This document shows, piece after piece, positions 13,262 through 25,539 of a DNA stretch of 52,500 bases. How positions within the stretch are numbered: position 1 is the stretch's first letter; each line of letters begins with the position of its first letter. The stretch is from Glandiceps talaboti (Eukaryota > Hemichordata > Enteropneusta > Spengelidae), in assembly GCF_964340395.1 (NCBI RefSeq), contig NC_135554.1, positions 3,302,975 through 3,355,474 of the forward strand. The letters are read 5' to 3'. The notes below the pieces were generated by a model. The model was not told the DNA's origin. It was given only the letters and a program-made list of their open reading frames with translations, and ran no database searches. The position numbers and the translations under genes are program-made.

Positions 13262-13649
13262 TGCATGCATGCATGCATGCATGCATGCATGCATTCATAC
13301 ATACATACATACATACATACATACATACATACATACATACATACATACATACATACATACATACATACATGCATGCATGCATGCATACATAAATACATAA
13401 ATACATAAATACATACATACATACATACATACATACATACATACATACATACATGCATGCATACATAAATACATAAATACATACATACATACATACATAC
13501 ATACATAAATACATACATACATACATACATACATACATACATACATACATACATACATACATACATACATGCATGCATACATAAATACATACATACATAC
13601 ATACATACATACATACATACATACATACATACATACATACATACATACG
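13262..13649. repeat. Tetranucleotide microsatellite (CATA/CATG)n
   Basis: About 390 bp of CATA and CATG units, with blocks of CATG at 13263-13291 and 13371-13387 and scattered CATAAATA interruptions. The block CATGCATGCATACATAAATA recurs, so segments of the tract have themselves been duplicated. All open frames here (M-H-A-C or M-Y-V-C type repeats) come from the tract. Confidence 0.97.
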
Positions 13650-14414
13650 ACAATGCAAGCAAGTGTGGATAAATTTTAATACACTGTCTTGCCATTCAAG
13701 TTTGAAACATTAGGATCACATTACTGTATTCATCTGATACGATAAGGTAGTGTTAGAATCAAGATTGCGTTAGTTATAACTTCAACGTCCCCAGTGAATT
13801 GTGTAGACAGGTGACGGGTAGAGGTAATAGGTAGATTTACGGTACACATCTCCATTGTCAACGTCCATAGGGATACTAATCATACCACATACCATATATT
13901 TATTCATTGCTGCCTAGTACCTTCTTCTACCACGGAGTATAATTTCTGATCAATAATAAATGAGTCTTTCAAATGTCTGCACTTAACGTTACAACAGCTC
14001 AAAATTGAATTAATAATTAATTTGTAATTTATGGTTTTAATATATATGTAATAAAAGTCAGCATGTAATTAGTAGGTTATCGTTTTATTAATAGTGTTTC
14101 TATATTTCATACAAGTCAACAATGCAATTATCAGGGTAATTACGTTATTAGAAGCGGTCATATATTGGATACAGGTCAACTGAACAGACGTAAGCAATCA
14201 TTTATCACACGTAAACTCATATATGCTGACATTAGTTTTCAATGCATGCTTGCTAAACTGCCACTATCCCTGTTCCAATAGCAATTAAAAGTATTATCAC
14301 CAGAATTTGTCAATGTAATCTTTAGCCTTCAGTAATTACAGGGGTTGGCCGGGGATTATAGGGTGGGTCAGATTTTACAAATTGGTTCTCAGGGGAGGGA
14401 AACATTTAAGAGAA
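13650..14414. other. Unique AT-rich sequence with a faint ~60-bp tandem repeat
   Basis: No gene. Around 14040-14190, related segments containing ATACA-GTCAAC, a TAATTA stretch and GTTATTA recur two to three times at a spacing of about 60 bp (for example ATACAAGTCAAC at about 14110 and ATACAGGTCAAC at about 14169). This looks like a very decayed short tandem duplication. Confidence 0.4.
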
Positions 14415-14670
14415 TAAGGGACCGGTCAGTTTCTTCGGCCGGGGGGGGGGGGGCGGTGGATTTGTAGGGGGTCACTCTGTTTTTGAAATTGGCAGTAGGG
14501 GGGGGGGTCATGCTGTTTTGAAAATTGTGGATAGGGGGGTCATTGTGTCTTGGAATGTGATGGAGAAAAAAATCCTTTTCTACAATGGCATATGGCCTTG
14601 TCTGAAATGTGGTACATGTAAATATTTGTTCTTGTCCCTGTTAATATTACTTATTTAGTTCAACCATAAC

Positions 14671-14673
<3 letters not shown>

Positions 14674-14714
<41 letters not shown>

Positions 14715-14716
14715 TA
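14674..14716. repeat. Hexanucleotide microsatellite (CATATA)n
   Basis: About seven CATATA units inside the 14.4-16.4 kb element. They lead into the AT-rich left arm of a small hairpin sequence. Confidence 0.85.
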
Positions 14717-14743
14717 GAAATATATGTATATATATGTATATAC

Positions 14744-14911
14744 TGAAATGTTTATATGTAGAAATGTTCGGGTTGTCACCTGGCATTTCTCTGTCTCGCC
14801 AATTTTTCCTTTGAAAAAGAATATTTATTCGAAACGTCGGATTTAACAGCTATATATACGGACTGGTTTATTAGTTCCGTATGCATTTCTTTCTACATAT
14901 ACATATACATG
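14744..14911. repeat. Small inverted repeat around a CGAAACGTCGG core
   Basis: The left arm TTATATGTAGAAATG (about 14752-14766) is approximately repeated inverted as CATTTCTTTCTACATATA at about 14883-14900. The loop contains TTCGAAACGTCGGATTT. From memory, this string recurs at the ends of repeat families in many aquatic invertebrates, but I cannot name the family. It may be a separate small insertion inside the larger element. Confidence 0.4.
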
Positions 14912-16416
14912 TATTACCTAGCTACCACACTAGTTACAGAACATGTTATGTAAATGCTTGGCTGTTTCACAATCAATGCTTCACTTATATTGCACTTTGG
15001 GGCAAAAGTGAACTTCAAGGTTTCGTAATGGTAATTTTCATAGGTAGTTTATAAATGAAGTTAATCTAAATTGTTCTACTCATCATGCTATTGACACTAC
15101 AAATCATCACATCACATCACATCAGATTCCAGTTTCTATTATACACTAGGTATAACCACCTAAAGTTCTCTAACATACTGGTGACTTTACTATACATGCA
15201 ATATTAATGCCCCTATACCAAGTGTTACGGGCCCATTTTTGTGTGACATGGGAAACTCATTTAAAACTTACATTTACGTTAGCTTTTCGAAGCTTGGAAA
15301 TATTACCTCAAAGGTTATGAATAACCTAAACATTGCCTTAGTATCTCAAGCAAAAAACTCCAGATCTGCCAGGGGGAAAACCCCAAGGACTTCCTCACCC
15401 CCAGAGGTCACTCATACATTCAACCAACAATCAGATGCACCAGCAACCTTTTTACTGTCATAATGGTATTAAACTTTTCTTACATATTTTCACCCGATTC
15501 TAATTTGATACGATATTGTCTTTTAAAGATGTGACATGTTTGCCAAGACAGTCTAAAATTGCCTTAAACTCCAAATCTCCCCTACCAATGATACTACCAT
15601 TAGATGTGCTGACCTTTACTACATGCATATAATGATGGCAGTTAACTTTTTAAGAATATATTTCAACCCTATGTAAGTAATAATAGAATAGTTTCTGATA
15701 CTTGATGGTGCTGTCTTGTAAAGCATGGATTAAGTTATTGCTTGAAAGGGTCTGAATAGCCTGAATATTGGCTTTCAGAATAAAAATCCTCCAGGGCTAG
15801 AGGGACACCCCCTCGGACCCCCACATGTGGTGGGCATATCCCAGTCTCAAGCTCTTCCCCTCTTACTGTCAAGATGCTATCAAAGTATATTTAAAAAATA
15901 TTCCAACCCTATGTAGTTGCTTTTTACATGTTGGTGCTGTCTTGTAAAGCTGGGAAATTATTGTCTGAAAGGGTCTGAATAGTCTCAAAATTGACTTTTC
16001 AGAGTACAAAAGCTTCAGGGCTTCTAGGGGGAGACCCCCTAGGACGACCATAACAGATGTACATATTCTCTTCTCAAGCTTTCCCCTACCTTTCACTGTC
16101 AGATGCTATTAACCTCCTTTTGGATTATATTACACTGTGTAGTCAATAATTATAATTATGATAGTGCTAACCCGGGATCTTATAAAGTAGATGCAAGACA
16201 GTCAATCAGTCCACACTGAGTCACGATCAAAAAAAAATACCTGTCATGTGAATATTAAATATGGGGGGGGGGGGGTCATCATGTTTTAGAATTAAGTGAT
16301 GGGGGGGGGGGGTCAGCCTGTTTTTGGTTTTACAGATAGGGGTCAGTAACTTTTTGTCGGCCCGATTTAAGAATCCACCGCCGCCCCCCAGGCTGGAGAA
16401 ACTGACCGCTCCCTAA

Positions 16417-16964
<548 letters not shown>

Positions 16965-17364
16965 TCTGTCTTGTACAAACTCACACCTAGATTGCTTGAA
17001 TGTGATACTGACAAACCTAAATACCATCTCATCAGTATGAGTTTATTCCCAGTTCTTGACTAACACCATCGTACTATATGTACTTGGTACAACATTAGGG
17101 CGACCATCTTACCTTGGTACGCTGTCAACAACGGTGTCGTATCCTCAAATAGTTGGCCATTTTTAGAAAACAATATAATACACGTCTAAGACTTGTTACA
17201 AAATCAAGTTTTAGTTGTGGTACAAGGAGATGAAAGGGTCTCAAAGGAGAGAAGGTGAGACAGTGTAATAAGACAATGGAGATAATGTCATAGAGCGGGG
17301 ATGTTGATCTCGGTCCATCAAATGTCGGTAGTGCACCCGTCTACTCTTATTTTTTTATATTTAT

Positions 17365-17366
<2 letters not shown>
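16965..17366. other. Unique sequence, no gene recognised
   Basis: Spacer between the GA and GT tracts. Nothing is recognised. Confidence 0.5.
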
Positions 17367-17417
<51 letters not shown>

Positions 17418-17424
17418 GTGTGTG

Positions 17425-17457
<33 letters not shown>
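17367..17457. repeat. Dinucleotide microsatellite (GT)n
   Basis: About 45 GT units with two TTG interruptions near 17415-17430. Just downstream, GGTTATCC and GGATAACC (17473-17489) form a short palindrome. Confidence 0.96.
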
Positions 17458-18185
17458 GGTAGATTGTTTGTAGGTTATCCAAGGATAACCTACAAGGCGA
17501 GTCCCATTTACCCTTACAGGTTCCAACAATAAAAGTATATTATATAACACCAAAACATGAGTAATAATGATAATACGTTTGAAAAACAAGACAATACAAA
17601 TAATTAAAAATTAAAACAACCAAACTTTTGACATTTCTAATCAGTACATTACACCAAATGCAATAACTGGAAAATAGAGTTAACCAGCATCAATCTAAAA
17701 TAGTGTTACGAAGTAAGGTCTTAAAGGGCATAGGGCTAAAATATCAATAGATGACTGAACAATTTCAAACATCTCATGCTCTTAAATTTAAAGGCACGTA
17801 TTTTTGAATATATATATGACTGTGCCGCTCTCTAAAAACAATGCAAGCCAATGTAGATAACAGGATCTGTTATACATTCCATTAGAACATTGTATAAAAA
17901 AAATATTAAATATAGTATTCTACGCATATAGCACAGTCTTAAGAGTTACTGACAGGCGGCGATTCACCAATCAGCGGGTGGGAACCGTTTAACAAGTTTA
18001 GCTTGTGGAATAACTGTATTAGATTATACGTGACGAAAGTGAGACGATGTTATTAATAACTGACCACAAAAACCATACCCTCCTAATTTGTGAATCAATA
18101 ATTCGTGACTGAGTTAAAAACTTGATTGAAAACTCTATATTTGGAGTCAACTTGTAAGTTTCTGTCAAAGAAATCAAAGATAATA
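17458..18185. other. Unique AT-rich sequence, no gene recognised
   Basis: Nothing beyond base-composition noise is visible. There are no credible open frames. Confidence 0.5.
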
Positions 18186-18575
18186 AAATATTTTGGCATG
18201 TTATTGGATGACGTCACACCATAGTTTCCTAGTCAAATAATACATGTTATTGGATGACGTCACACCATAGTTTGCTAGTCACATAAGATATTTTGGCATG
18301 TTATTTGGTGACGTCACACCAGAGTTTGCTAGTCAAATAAGGCATGTTATTGGATGACGTCACACCATAGTTTGCTAGTCACATAAAATATTTTGGCATG
18401 TTATTGGATGACGTCACACCAGAGTTTGCTAGTCACATAAGATATTTTGACATGTTATTGGATGACGTCACACCAGAGTTTGCTAGTCACATAAGATATT
18501 TTGACATGTTATTTGGTGACGTCACACCATAGTTTGCAAGTCAAATAAGACATGTTTACATGTCATTGGATGACA
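18186..18575. repeat. 54/46-bp tandem repeat, eight units, seven with a TGACGTCA palindrome
   Basis: Units contain CATGTTATTGGATGACGTCA followed by CACCA(T/G)AGTTTGCTAGTCA. Full units are 54 bp. Two are 46 bp because they lack an ATATTTTG-like 8-mer. TGACGTCA, the consensus cAMP-response (CREB/ATF) site, occurs exactly at 18209-18216, 18255-18262, 18309-18316, 18355-18362, 18409-18416, 18463-18470 and 18517-18524. The eighth, decayed unit (about 18545-18590) has TGACATCA. The palindrome is the best-conserved part of the unit. Confidence 0.9.
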
Positions 18576-19079
18576 TCACACTATAATTTTCCTCCAAGGA
18601 AAGATTTCCTCAATGACATTTTCCAAATGACCTGTACATCAAATTTCGCTGAAATGATTATCCAATGTACAGAATAGTTTGTCAGAACGGCAAACTATGA
18701 AATTTTTTGATTGACTTCCTTTCCATTATCACAATTAAAGTCTTTGACAAATTTGGTCGGGATCTTGTTAGCTTAGGGATCAATTGAAAAATATGTATGT
18801 AGGGTTAATGGAAAGGTCTACAAGGGTGCCGATTACTGTATTAACAGTTGATAATACAGTCAACAAATTCATGACATATCTCTCTACTAATATCATCATA
18901 GTCAATTTACATCATTGATATGTGGATCAATTATATCCATCAAATCGTTCCCAGTAGCAATATAATGCATACGCATTACACTCATCTCCAATTTTAGAAG
19001 TATTTTTTGAAAATACAAGTATTTATGTTCATTTTACCTTCTCTAAGGAAAGGTTATGTTACATATGTCCTCCTGTCGG
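18576..19079. other. Unique sequence, no gene recognised
   Basis: AT-rich spacer with no coding or structural signal visible. Confidence 0.5.
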
Positions 19080-19990
19080 TCTGTCTGTCAGCCAATCTGT
19101 GGACACGATATCTGCGTCGATTCTAATAAAACTTTCTACACATCTTTCTTATACTAAATAATGGTAATAACTGATTATGTTTTGTTTAACATCATGTGAA
19201 TATCAATGAGTTATATGCATAATTCGTTTGTTGACAATTAGGAAATATCTTAGAATGCAAGTTAAAAACTTTCAGATTCCATATAACTCTACACACATTG
19301 ATAATAACACAGCACACGCGTACTGTAAAGTATGTTGATATAGTAATAATATGTTCGTGTACCACACGACCAAGGGTTCTTATTACTTACGAGTAATGCT
19401 TCGCCTGTTCAGGTCGACAAACTTTGCAAACCGCTAGGTAAGTGAATGGGCAACTCGGGTGTCACTGTCTCCAAAGTTTACAGACGAAATCCGTCATGAT
19501 TTGATATAATTTGGTGTACTCATTGATCATAACTAAGTGAACATGTCGAATATCGCTTCGTTATTTGTTTAGATAAATGAAGTTTGGTAATTATGCAACT
19601 TAATTCCATGACTTGGTCCATCCACTCAGTGACTGACAATGACAAGACTCATGTATCCTATATCTCAATAATGCAAACCTTAAATTTCATCTCATTTTGT
19701 ACATTCATCGATGATAACACAACTCACATGTGGAATATCACTTGGTGAGGTATTGTTAGTTTCATACAGTCATTTGTCTGTTAATGAATTTTAGTAATAA
19801 TGCAATATTTTGTGCCCCAAATTTGAATAAGAATGAGGAAACGCATGTATGCAAATTTCAAAATTCATGTGATTTGTAATATACATTGATAATGACAGAA
19901 TATATGAACAGGAGGCATTCTGTTTACATCTAGTTCAAATACAGTACAGTTGTTTTGATTTCGCAGTATAAAGTTTGCCAACGAGTCAAT
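19080..19990. repeat. Degenerate dispersed repeat, copy 1
   Basis: The stretch contains loosely periodic units built from a GCAAG-CTT-AAATTTCAT element, a CATTGAT(A/C)ATAACA-AGCACA element, a TATGCATAATT element and AATTAGGAAATATCTTAGAAT. The same order of elements occurs at 25540-26060. There are about three units of roughly 150-200 bp, too diverged to align by eye base for base. It starts near a GTCTGTCTGTCAGCC-AATCTGTG segment (19078-19100). Confidence 0.45.
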
Positions 19991-21264
19991 TTTCTGAATT
20001 CATTTGAAAAACCGAAAACTAGTTAATGAACAATGTTGAGACTGGTACAATGTCAAATCAAATCAGACACAGTTTTTTAGTTGTATTGACAATTTAACAG
20101 GGAAAGTAAAAGCTCTTCGTATACATTTCATCCCCCTGTTCAACTTTAACATTTCACGAATCACTATCCTGAATTATTACACCTCAACGTTCTTACACAA
20201 GCTGTCCATTGGACAGAATCAATCATCAATAAATAGACTATTTCCGGCGTGGTGATATTGCCCACACGTGCAGAGATAAGTTACCAGCTGGAGTTATTTC
20301 GACCGTTGCGCATCTATTCCACACAAATTTTCCAGTGTTGCGTGCTAGAGATGACAAAGTCACTAAAATGAGACACATTTCTTTGCAGAAATTTGAATAA
20401 ATGTAATTACAGATTAGCTGCGGGCACACTCAAACTCCTACAAATAATGCCATGTCCGTATTCAATGGTTATCCACAGTTTAGACATGTACCATCAATGG
20501 GAAACTTTCTATCGATGACAAATGATGATAAATGAAGAATAGCTATGTGAATGATTGAACAAATGAGTAGGCAGTGTAATAAAATTAATAATAAATGCAC
20601 AATTTAATCTCTGTCATCAAGCTCGAACTCTATACCAACATTTTGATGATGCCTGGGACGAGGGCGTGTGCATCATCAGAATGTTCGTACAGAGTGCCAA
20701 CCCTTATGTGGGCACTAAATTCTGATATTGCCCTCGCTGGAATGTGTTATTATTTAAATACATGTGTCCGTGTCCGTTTTACCCCCCCCCCCCCCCCTTA
20801 TCAGTATACTACCCACTCCCCTCTCCCCATCACTCAACATTTAATCTTTCACTTAAAACACAAACGAATCACTCTGGATATTACATTCTAAATTTCCACT
20901 TATAAAATAATTACTTAAACATGCAACACTTAACGCTAAAATACACCCCTCATTACCGATCCCTTATACCACCCTCCCCTTACCACTCAACTGAAATTCA
21001 AGTTTTACCCGTTGACGCACTGGCGTGTTGGCGCACCCCTCCAAATATACCCTGCACCTGAAAAATCGTATGCGGACAGCTTCGTTGGCTGCAGCTGATT
21101 TGATATAAATTGTGGAACAAAGTATTAAAAGAGAACGACCAAACCGTATTCACTACTTGTAGTAGGGTGGTATGTAAACCCCGTAATCCGGAGTCCGGAA
21201 TCAAGAGTGGCACAGAAGCTGAATTTATGTTTTTTTCTGCATTTTAAAAGGTACTCACAGTACA
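19991..21264. other. Unique sequence with a C-rich stretch, no gene recognised
   Basis: A C17 run and C-rich text occupy about 20780-20960. Open frames at 20238-20429, 20595-20891 and 20998-21213 have no recognisable domains. None is called. Confidence 0.45.
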
Positions 21265-21370
21265 GACCTACACCTAGTATATATCATCTAATGTATACAC
21301 CTAGTATGTAACGTCTAATGTATACACCTAGTATGTGATGTCTAATGTTGAACCTAGTATGTAACGTCTT

Positions 21371-21423
21371 GTATATATATATATATATATATAAGACGTA
21401 ATTACAGAATTATCATCATTTGT

Positions 21424-21500
<77 letters not shown>
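21371..21500. repeat. Two AT microsatellite tracts, the first forming a hairpin
   Basis: The tract at 21371-21392 lies between ACGTCTT and AAGACGT, so the whole of 21365-21400 is an inverted repeat. A roughly 30-bp non-array segment (TAATTACAGAATTATCATCA) separates it from the second, longer tract (21425-21500). Confidence 0.85.
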
Positions 21501-21501
<1 letters not shown>

Positions 21502-22427
21502 CCCAGTATGTAACGTCTAATTTATACACCTAGTATATGTCGTCCAATGTATACACCTAGTACATGTATGTAACGTCTAATGTATACACCTAGTATGTAA
21601 TGTCCAATGTATACACCTAGTATGTAATGTCTAATGTATACACCTAGTATGTAACGTCTAATGTATACACCTAGTATGTAACGTCTAATGTATATACCTA
21701 GTATGTAACGTCTAATGTATACACCTAGTATGTAACGTCTAATGTATACACCTAGTATGTAATGTCTAATATATACACCTAGTATGTAACGTCTAATGTA
21801 TACACTTAGTATGTAACGTATAATGTATACACCTGGTATGTAACGTCTAATGTATATACCTAGTATGTAACGTCTAATGTATACACCTAGTATGTAACGT
21901 CTAATGTATACACCTAGTATGTAACGTCTAATGTACACACCTAGTATGTAACGTCTAATGTATACACCTAGTATGTAACGTCTAATGTATACACCTAGTA
22001 TGTAACGTCTAATGTATATACCTAGTATGTAACGTCTAATGTATATACCTAGTATGTAACGTCCAATGTATATACCTAGTATGTAACGTCTAATGTTATA
22101 CACCTAGTATGTAACATCTAATGTATACACCTAGTATGTAACGTATACACCTAGTATGTAACGTCTAATGTATATACCTAGTATGTAACGTCTAATGTAT
22201 ACACCTAGTATGTAACGTCTAATGTATATACCTAGTATGTAACGTCTAATGTATATACCTAGTATGTAATGTCTAATGTATACACCTAGTATGTAACGTA
22301 TACACCTAGTATGTAACGTCTAATGTATACACCTAGTATGTAACGTCTAATGTATATACCTAGTATGTAACGTCTAATGTATACACCTAGTATGTAACGT
22401 CTAATGTATACACCTAGTATGTAACGT

Positions 22428-22429
<2 letters not shown>

Positions 22430-22508
<79 letters not shown>

Positions 22509-22530
22509 ATATATATGTGTGTGTGTGTGT
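22430..22530. repeat. AT microsatellite with a GT end, embedded in the 27-bp array
   Basis: The AT tract begins immediately after the array text ACGTCTT. It ends in GTATGTATATATATATGTGTGTG before array units resume at ACCTAGTATGTAAC. Confidence 0.93.
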
Positions 22531-25045
22531 ACCTAGTATGTAACATCTAATGTATACACCTAGTATATGTCGTCCAATGTATACACCTAGTATGTAACGT
22601 CTAATATATACACCTAGTATGTAACGTCTAATATATACACCTAGTATGTAATGTCTAATGTATACACCTAGTATGTAATGTCTAATGTATACACCTAGTA
22701 TGTAACGTCTAATATATACACCTAGTATGTAACGTCTAATGTACACACCTAGTATGTAATGTCTAATATATACACCTAGTATGTAATGTCTAATGTATAC
22801 ACCTAGTATGTAACGTCTAATGTATACACCTAGTATGTAACGTCTAATGTACACACCTAGTATGTAATGTCTAATATATACACCTAGTATGTAATGTCTA
22901 ATGTATACACCTAGTATGTAATGTCTAATATATACACCTAGTATGTAACGTCTAATGTATACACCTAGTATGTAATGTCTAATATATACACCTAGTATGT
23001 AACGTCTAATATATACACCTAGTATGTAACGTCTAATATACACACCTAGTATGTAACGTCTAATGTACACACCTAGTATGTAACGTCTAATGTATACACC
23101 TAGTATGTAATGTCTAATATATACACCTAGTATGTAATGTCTTATATATACACCTAGTATGTAATGTCTAATGTATACACCTAGTATGTAATGTCTAATA
23201 TACACACCTAGTATGTAATGTCTAATATATACACCTAGTATGTAATGTCTAATATATACACCTAGTATGTAACGTCTAATGTATACACCTAGTATGTAAT
23301 GTCTAATGTATACACCTAGTATGTAATGTCTAATATATACACCTAGTATGTAACGTCTAATGTATACACCTAGTATGTAATGTCTAATGTATACACCTAG
23401 TATGTAATGTCTAATGTATACACCTAGTATGTAATGTCTAATGTATACACCTAGTATGTAATGTCTAATATACACATCTACTATGTAACGTCTAATGTAT
23501 ATACCTAGTATGTAACGTCTAATGTATACACCTAGTATGTAATGTCTAATATATACACCTAGTATGTAACGTCTAATGTATACACCTAGTATGTAACGTC
23601 TAATGTATACACCTAGTATGTAACGTCCAATGTATACACCTAGTATGTAACGTCCAATGTATACACCTAGTATGTAACGTCCAATGTATACACCTAGTAT
23701 GTAACGTCTAATGTATGCACCTAGTATGTAACGTCTAATATATACACCTAGTATGTAACGTCCAATGTGTACACCTAGTATGTAACGTCTAATGTATACA
23801 CCTAGTATGTAATGTCTAATGTATACACCTAGTATGTAATGTCTAATGTATACACCTAGTATGTAATGTCTAATGTATACACCTAGTATGTAATGTCTAA
23901 TGTATACACCTAGTATGTAATGTCTAATATATACACCTAGTATGTAACGTCTAATGTATACACCTAGTATGTAATGTCTAATATATACACCTAGTATGTA
24001 ATGTCTTATATATACACCTAGTATGTAATGTCTAATGTATACACCTAGTATGTAATGTCTAATGTATACACCTAGTATGTAATGTCTAATGTATATACCT
24101 AGTATGTAATGTCTAATATATACACCTAGTATGTAATGTCTAATGTATACACCTAGTATGTAACGTCCAATGTATACACCTAGTATGTAACGTCCAATGT
24201 ATACACCTAGTATGTAACGTCTAATGTATACACCTAGTATGTAACGTCCAATGTATACACCTAGTATGTAACGTCCAATGTATACACCTAGTATGTAACG
24301 TCTAATGTATGCACCTAGTATGTAACGTCTAATGTATACACCTAGTATGTAACGTCTAATGGTCACACCTACTATGTAACGTCTAATGTATACACCTAGT
24401 ATGTAATGTCTAATGTATACACCTAGTATGTAACGTCTAATGTATACACCTAGTATGTAATGTCTAATGTATATACCTAGTATGTAACGTCTAATGTATA
24501 TACCTAGTATGTAATGTCTAATATATACACCTAGTATGTAACGTCTAATGTATATACCTAGTATGTAACATCTAATGTATACACCTAGTATGTAACGTCT
24601 AATGTATATACCTAGTATGTAACGTCTAATGTACACACCTAGTATGTAACATCTAATGTGTACACCTAGTATGTAACGTCTAATGTATATACCTAGTATG
24701 TAACGTCTAATGTATATACCTAGTATGTAACGTCTAATGTATATACCTAGTATGTAACGTCTAATGTATACACCTAGTATGTAACGTCTAATGTATATAC
24801 CTAGTATGTAACGTCTAATGTATATACCTAGTATGTAACATCTAATGTATACACCTAGTATGTAACATCTAATATACACACCTAGTATGTAACGTCCAAT
24901 GTATACACCTAGTATGTAATGTCTAATGTATACACCTAGTATGTAACGTCTAATGTATATACCTAGTATGTAACGTCTAATGTATACACCTAGTATGTAA
25001 CGTCCAATGTATACACCTAGTATGTAACGTCTAATGTACAAACAC

Positions 25046-25539
25046 AGATGTGTGTACTAGCTATTGGTACAATACATCACTGGTAGGGTTCAGCATCCAG
25101 TGTTACACTTATGTATATATTTTATGTACAAAACATCACTGTAGGGTTTGGTAAATTTTCGTCATTCTGCTTAATAAAACGACATTGAAATGTACGTCAG
25201 ATTGGGTCAAAAATAGCATCACGGTGAAAAAATACGATGCTTGACATTTTGTTGAAACACTGACGATCGAAGTTGGACTGTTTGACAACAACGAAAATAA
25301 AAAATTCTCGTGTAACAGCTGAACTCTCATATCAAAATGCTATGAAACAAAAGAGGCCATCTTAGCTTGGCCTATATGCATCATACTGTGTCATTCTGCC
25401 CTTGCCTTGTAGACACGATTTCACAAATTAAATTTTAAAAATTCACGAACGTTCAATTTGTATTAATATAAATGTGTCATGATATGTTACAATGAGCAGT
25501 GTGTGCATTCATAACAAAGACTTGTCTGTGTCACTCGTC
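25046..25539. other. Unique sequence, no gene recognised
   Basis: AT-rich spacer. ACATCACTG-TAGGGTT occurs twice (about 25074 and 25134), a short local duplication. No coding signal. Confidence 0.5.

Larger units (their letters stand above)
14418..16413. mobile_element. DNA transposon remnant with G-rich inverted ends, about 2.0 kb (copy A)
   Basis: Left end 14418-14462 and right end 16372-16413 are imperfect inverted repeats. Both begin GGGA(C/G)CGGTCAGTTTCT, then have a G run, then GGTGGATT. The bases just outside are TAA on both sides (14415-14417 and 16414-16416). A 3-bp TWA duplication with GGG-starting ends is the habit of PIF/Harbinger elements. Three bases can match by chance, so the assignment is provisional. 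No transposase frame is visible. Inside are about three diverged direct units of roughly 225 bp (about 15480-15655, 15656-15893 and 15894-16115), marked by GGTGCTGTCTTGTAAAGC and CTGTCA...ATGCTAT. A partial inverted copy lies at 26898-27905. Confidence 0.6.
21265..25045. repeat. 27-bp minisatellite, about 130 units, interrupted by AT tracts
   Basis: Direct repeat with a unit containing CACCTAGTATGTAACGTCTA plus ATGTATA (representative unit 21963-21989). Variants are AACGTC/AATGTC, GTCTAATG/GTCCAATG and TATACACC/TATATACC. Three AT tracts lie within it (21371-21392, 21425-21500 and 22430-22500, the last followed by a GT run to about 22530). Truncated units TATACACCTAGTATGTAACG occur at about 22143 and 22300. 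A rare GTATGCACC variant occurs at 23715 and 24309 in similar CCAATG-rich surroundings, so a block of about 22 units appears duplicated. The reverse strand is open for 870 codons as a 9-residue unit (RRYILGVYI). I regard this as a by-product of the 27-bp period. Confidence 0.96.

Noticed and set aside
13206-13695. Cysteine- and histidine-rich small proteins in the CATA tract (also 28805-29244)
   Set aside because: Pure translations of tetranucleotide repeats in every frame.
20998-21213. 71-codon reverse frame with mixed composition
   Set aside because: Looks slightly protein-like, but no family is recognisable and nothing in the flanks supports an exon.
21522-25041. Long reverse frames (up to 870 codons) over the 27-bp array
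   Set aside because: By-products of a 27-bp period. The frame begins or ends inside AT microsatellite text.
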